40,161 nucleotides of DNA from Gammaproteobacteria bacterium (lineage in GTDB: Bacteria; Pseudomonadota; Gammaproteobacteria; Eutrophobiales; Eutrophobiaceae), in NCBI GenBank assembly GCA_018676275.1, contig JABHFC010000098.1, positions 1 through 40,161 on the forward strand, given 5' to 3'. The position numbers were made by a program, and so were the translations under genes. This document shows positions 36,980 through 40,161 of the stretch, piece by piece. The stretch's first letter is position 1; every line of letters begins with the position of its first letter. The notes beneath the pieces were generated by a model. The model saw only the letters and a program-made list of their open reading frames with translations, ran no database searches and was not told where the DNA came from.

Positions 36980-37100
36980 TTGCTTATATTTCATTAGCAG
37001 TCACATTATGTATTAACACAATATCAATAGCATTGGCTCGCTTATACCTGATGACATTTCAATTTCAGGCAACGAGCAGTATTTTGGAAAAAATAAAGTA

Positions 37101-37787
37101 GTGGATAATGAAAAAACCCAGCGTCCAGTCCGAAGTTATGTCCTCAGGCAGGGCAGGCTGACTTCAGGTCAGGCATATGCACTGGAAAATTACTGGAGCC
37201 TATATGGCATTGAGTTTTCAAAAGCGAAGTTAGATCTGGATGTCGTATACGGTCGTAGTTCACCGAAGATCCTCGATATTGGCGTTGGTATGGGCAATAC
37301 CAGTGTCAGCCTGGCTTTGGCTCATCCAGAAAATGATTATCTTGCAGTAGAGGTACATCAACCCGGCGTAGGTAGTCTGCTCAGACTAATTCAGGAAGAA
37401 GGCATCAAAAATCTCCGTGTAATTTGTCATGATGTTGTAGAAGTACTATCACAGCAAATACCTGAGCGAAGTATTGATCAGGTATATATTTTTTTTCCTG
37501 ATCCCTGGCCAAAGAAACGGCATCATAAAAGAAGATTGATTAGCTCTGATTTTTTATCATTACTCATTCCGAAGTTGACATCACATGCCCGGATATTTAT
37601 TGCAACCGACTGGCAGGACCTGGCAGAACATGTAATAAAAGTTTGTGATAGTCACCCTGGCCTTATTAATCTCGCCGGAAAGGGAAATGCGGTTCCTCGA
37701 CCCACATGGCGACCATTAACGAAATTTGAACAACGCGGAAAACGATTGCAGCACCCGGTTTGGGATTTTATTTACGCACTTTCCTGA
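37101..37787 (+). CDS. trmB: tRNA (guanine-46-N7)-methyltransferase
   Basis: A 228-residue protein with a GTG start and no clear ribosome site. The SAM-binding motif is ILDIGVGMGNTSVSLALAHPENDYLAVEVHQPG, and the family-specific catalytic motif is FFPDPWPKKRHHKRRL. The C-terminal FEQRGKRLQHPVWDFIY motif completes the match to TrmB. It methylates G46 in the variable loop of many tRNAs. Its last 16 bp overlap the 3' end of the convergent yrfG gene. Confidence 0.97.
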   Translation: MDNEKTQRPVRSYVLRQGRLTSGQAYALENYWSLYGIEFSKAKLDLDVVYGRSSPKILDIGVGMGNTSVSLALAHPENDYLAVEVHQPGVGSLLRLIQEEGIKNLRVICHDVVEVLSQQIPERSIDQVYIFFPDPWPKKRHHKRRLISSDFLSLLIPKLTSHARIFIATDWQDLAEHVIKVCDSHPGLINLAGKGNAVPRPTWRPLTKFEQRGKRLQHPVWDFIYALS

Positions 37788-38434
37788 CAGTATAAATCTT
37801 GAAAAGAAGTGATGGCCTGAAACTCTGCGGTATCACGCACCGGCGCTTGGCTACTGGGTTGAGCAATACTGAGTAGATGACGAATACCATGCCGCTGAGC
37901 CGATCTTAGTACCTGCAAATTATCATCTATAAGGACAGTTGTATCTTCTGCAAAACATAGTTCATCTGTCAATTTCTCCCAAAACAACACATCTTCTTTC
38001 GGAGAACCAAAGCTATGCGCATTAAACATATGATCAAAATGACATTCCAGTCCTGTTTGCTCCATCTTCAGGCTGATAAATTTTTCGTGCGAATTTGTTA
38101 CCAAAACAATATTCTTTTTAATAGACCCCAGGAATTCCAGAAACTCTTCAACATAGGGTCGCGGCTGAATTAAATGTTCGATACCCTTATTAATCTCGAA
38201 TACATCCATATCTAATTGCTCTGACCAGAAATCGAGGCAATACCAGGGCAAAGTTCCTTCTGTATTTTGAAAAATGGGTATGAGTTTCTTTTTTGCAGTC
38301 TCAACATCCATACCATTGCGTTCCCCCCACTTCAGTGGAAGCTGTACCTGCCAAAAATAATCGTCAAAATGCAAATCCAATAATGTACCATCCATGTCCA
38401 GCAATACTGTTTTTACATCATCCCAGTTAATCAT
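37772..38434 (-). CDS. yrfG: HAD-family GMP/IMP nucleotidase YrfG
   Basis: A 220-residue haloacid dehalogenase-type hydrolase. Motif I is LLDMDGTLLDL (nucleophile Asp in DMDGT), motif II is LVTNS, and motif III/IV is SPKEDVLFWEKL followed by VLIDDNLQVL. The cap segment with FDDYFWQVQLPLKWGERNGM is characteristic of YrfG, the E. coli enzyme that dephosphorylates GMP and IMP. It is convergent with trmB and overlaps it by 16 bp. It is divergent from cysQ across about 74 bp. Confidence 0.9.
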   Translation of the reverse strand: MINWDDVKTVLLDMDGTLLDLHFDDYFWQVQLPLKWGERNGMDVETAKKKLIPIFQNTEGTLPWYCLDFWSEQLDMDVFEINKGIEHLIQPRPYVEEFLEFLGSIKKNIVLVTNSHEKFISLKMEQTGLECHFDHMFNAHSFGSPKEDVLFWEKLTDELCFAEDTTVLIDDNLQVLRSAQRHGIRHLLSIAQPSSQAPVRDTAEFQAITSFQDLYCQESA

Positions 38435-38508
38435 TATGAAAGATAAATAGACCCTAGTAATTTTTGATTATAAATTTAGCCTTAAGACCATTTTGTGAGG
38501 AGCACATT

Positions 38509-39318
38509 TTGAACACCGATTCACCTGAACTTCTGCCAGCGGTAATCAGTATCGCGGAAAATGCCGCCAACGAAATACTTGAAATTTATCAAAGTGATTT
38601 CTCTGTGGAAAACAAAGAGGACAACTCTCCTCTTACAGAAGCTGACATGGCTTCACACAAAATAATCATAGCAGGTTTGAGTAATCTAACACCTGATATC
38701 CCCATTCTTTCAGAAGAGTCTGCGTCAATTCCGTTTGAAACCCGACGAAACTGGCAGCGCTATTGGCTGATTGATCCTCTGGATGGCACTCGCGAATTCG
38801 TCAAACGCAACGGAGAATTTACGGTCAATATCGCCCTGATAGACAATCATCAGCCTGTCCTTGGAGTAGTGTATGTTCCTGTTAGCAGAGATTGTTATTT
38901 TTCAAGCAAAGGAAATGGGGCATACAAACAGGTCAATGGGGAGGCTGCTACGAAAATAAAAACTAAACCTTCTTCAGGTGAGACTTTTATTGTAGCCGGT
39001 AGTCGGTCCCACGGTAGTGAACAACAACAAAACTTTTTTACTGCATTGGGCGACGATGTCGAAGTCATTGCCATTGGCAGTTCTCTTAAACTTTGTCTTG
39101 TTGCTGAAGGCAAGGTTGATATATATCCCCGTTTCGGACCAACTTCAGAATGGGATACAGCCGCTGCCCATGCTGTTGTTTTGGAGGCCGGTGGTGTCGT
39201 CACTGATACTCAACTTAAGCCGCTCGAGTACAACCGGAAAGAATCAATTTTGAATCCGTATTTCCTGGTGATTGCTGATACGAATTTTAACTGGAAACCA
39301 TATCTGGAACAGGTTTAG
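38509..39318 (+). CDS. cysQ: 3'(2'),5'-bisphosphate nucleotidase CysQ
   Basis: The track start is a TTG at 38464. I use the TTG at 38509, which has GAGGAG six nt upstream and gives a 269-residue protein of normal CysQ length. Inositol-phosphatase-superfamily metal motifs are present: SEESA, WLIDPLDGTREFVKRNGEFTVNIAL, and the C-terminal SEWDTAAAHAVVLEAGG. CysQ removes the 3'-phosphate from PAP (and PAPS), which relieves inhibition during sulfate assimilation. It lies 43 nt before aguA on the same strand. Confidence 0.95.
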   Translation: MNTDSPELLPAVISIAENAANEILEIYQSDFSVENKEDNSPLTEADMASHKIIIAGLSNLTPDIPILSEESASIPFETRRNWQRYWLIDPLDGTREFVKRNGEFTVNIALIDNHQPVLGVVYVPVSRDCYFSSKGNGAYKQVNGEAATKIKTKPSSGETFIVAGSRSHGSEQQQNFFTALGDDVEVIAIGSSLKLCLVAEGKVDIYPRFGPTSEWDTAAAHAVVLEAGGVVTDTQLKPLEYNRKESILNPYFLVIADTNFNWKPYLEQV

Positions 39319-39361
39319 ACGATTCGTCTGCTTATTGTTGCTTACGATATTATGAAGAAGT

Positions 39362-40161
39362 ATGAATACGCTTAATCAAAGCAAATTACCAAATCCAGTC
39401 GATGCTGGATTTTATATGCCAGCTGAATGGGCCCGGCACACTTGTACCTGGATGGCATGGCCCTGTCGAGAAGGTTTGTGGAACGATGAACAGGCTACAA
39501 GACAAAGCTACGCCGATGTAGCCAATGCCATCGCCCGTTTTGAACCAGTGAAAATGCTTATGCAGTCCCGATATGTTGACGATGCACGTCATCTACTGGG
39601 AAAAAATATTGAGATTATTGAAATGGAAATCGATGACTCCTGGGCACGCGATACTGGTCCTAACTTCCTGGTTAATAATAAAGGTGAGTTAGCCGGTTCC
39701 TGCTGGACATTCAATGCATGGGGAAACAAGTATGAACCCTATGATCAGGACGCATTAATGGGTTCGAGAATTCTGGAACTGGAAGAAGCCAGGATATATA
39801 GATCCGAACTCATTGCTGAAGGAGGTGGCATTACAGTTGATGGTGAGGGAACCGTTATAACTACCGAGTGCTGCTTCCCGAATTCAAATCGCAATCCCGA
39901 TTGGTCAAGAGAGGAGATTGAAAACGAGTTATGTCGGACCCTGGGTGCTGAAAAAGTCATCTGGATACCCGGGGACGCGGAAGAAGTGGAAACCGATGGA
40001 CATATTGACCTTTCAGCGGCTTTTATTAAACCCGGCCTTGTTCTTTTAGAAATAGCTTCTGATCCATCTGATCCTCGTTATTATATTGGCCAACAACATA
40101 TCACCGCTTTAACTGATCAGGTCGATGCAAAGGGTCGTCCCCTGCAACTGGAATTCATTTC
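39362..40161 (+). CDS. aguA: Agmatine deiminase (C-terminus beyond window)
   Basis: The start is the ATG at 39362 with GAAGAAG just upstream. The reading frame then runs open to the right edge (266 codons plus two bases), so it is partial. Family motifs visible are TWMAWP near residue 30, DDSWARDTGP at about 91-100, AEGGGITVDGEGTV, and VETDGHIDLSAAFI, which carry substrate Asp and catalytic His residues. The catalytic Cys of the C-terminal GGGNIHC motif lies outside the window. It converts agmatine to N-carbamoylputrescine, in arginine-derived polyamine synthesis. A porphyromonas-type peptidylarginine deiminase is the related alternative. Confidence 0.93.
   Translation, partial: MNTLNQSKLPNPVDAGFYMPAEWARHTCTWMAWPCREGLWNDEQATRQSYADVANAIARFEPVKMLMQSRYVDDARHLLGKNIEIIEMEIDDSWARDTGPNFLVNNKGELAGSCWTFNAWGNKYEPYDQDALMGSRILELEEARIYRSELIAEGGGITVDGEGTVITTECCFPNSNRNPDWSREEIENELCRTLGAEKVIWIPGDAEEVETDGHIDLSAAFIKPGLVLLEIASDPSDPRYYIGQQHITALTDQVDAKGRPLQLEFI

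Overview
The window looks like a chromosomal segment of a free-living gammaproteobacterium. By eye it has moderate to slightly AT-rich composition. Three things support this. The order pilM-N-O-P-Q / aroK-aroB / DamX-type ATPase / gltB-gltD, with a divergent class A PBP1A next to pilM, is the arrangement known from Pseudomonas and relatives. A pqiABC system is present. There is a priA ... SPOR-protein (FtsN-like) cluster. Almost everything is housekeeping or envelope biology. I see no insertion sequence, prophage, CRISPR array or integron.

Layout, left to right. (1) Positions 1-6720, minus strand: a tightly overlapping five-gene unit, pqiA-pqiB-pqiC, then a LolA-like periplasmic protein, then an MMPL/RND exporter cut by the window edge. 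This looks like envelope lipid or lipoprotein transport machinery. (2) 6895-9365, minus: a patatin-like phospholipase and an APC amino-acid permease. (3) 9463-11087, plus: a small DUF6116-like membrane protein with a predicted leaderless start, an orphan FetB-type permease behind a Fur-like palindrome, and an 81-residue protein I do not recognise. (4) 11146-17149, minus: glutamate synthase gltB-gltD, with a good sigma70 promoter and a roughly 140-nt structured leader. (5) 17444-22914, minus: two tandem ExeA/DamX-like AAA ATPases (only one has a SPOR domain), a dNTP triphosphohydrolase, aroB and aroK. (6) 23117-28115, minus: the pilMNOPQ type IV pilus operon, ending in a textbook terminator with a UUCG tetraloop.

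(7) 28304-34961, plus: PBP1A, an unassigned 207-residue protein, PriA, a periplasmic rhodanese with an extra CPPFC motif, and an FtsN-like SPOR protein. (8) 34990-35452, minus: a tandem CDGSH iron-sulfur protein and tRNA-Gly(CCC) with its own promoter. (9) 35648-36979, plus: a receiver-domain protein whose phospho-acceptor Asp is Asn, followed 12 nt later by a metallo-beta-lactamase-fold hydrolase. (10) 37101-40161: TrmB, a convergently overlapping GMP/IMP nucleotidase (YrfG), CysQ, and an agmatine deiminase cut by the right edge.

The most unusual items are the PqiABC + LolA-like + MMPL unit, the Asn-receiver/MBL pair, the duplicated DamX-like ATPases separated by two hairpins, the structured gltB leader, and the predicted leaderless gene. 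Several start codons differ from the ORF track, because downstream GTG, TTG or ATG codons fit the ribosome-binding sites and signal peptides better (pilP, rhodanese, cysQ, aroB, pilN, LolA-like protein). All calls rest on reading motifs and context; no database search was possible.
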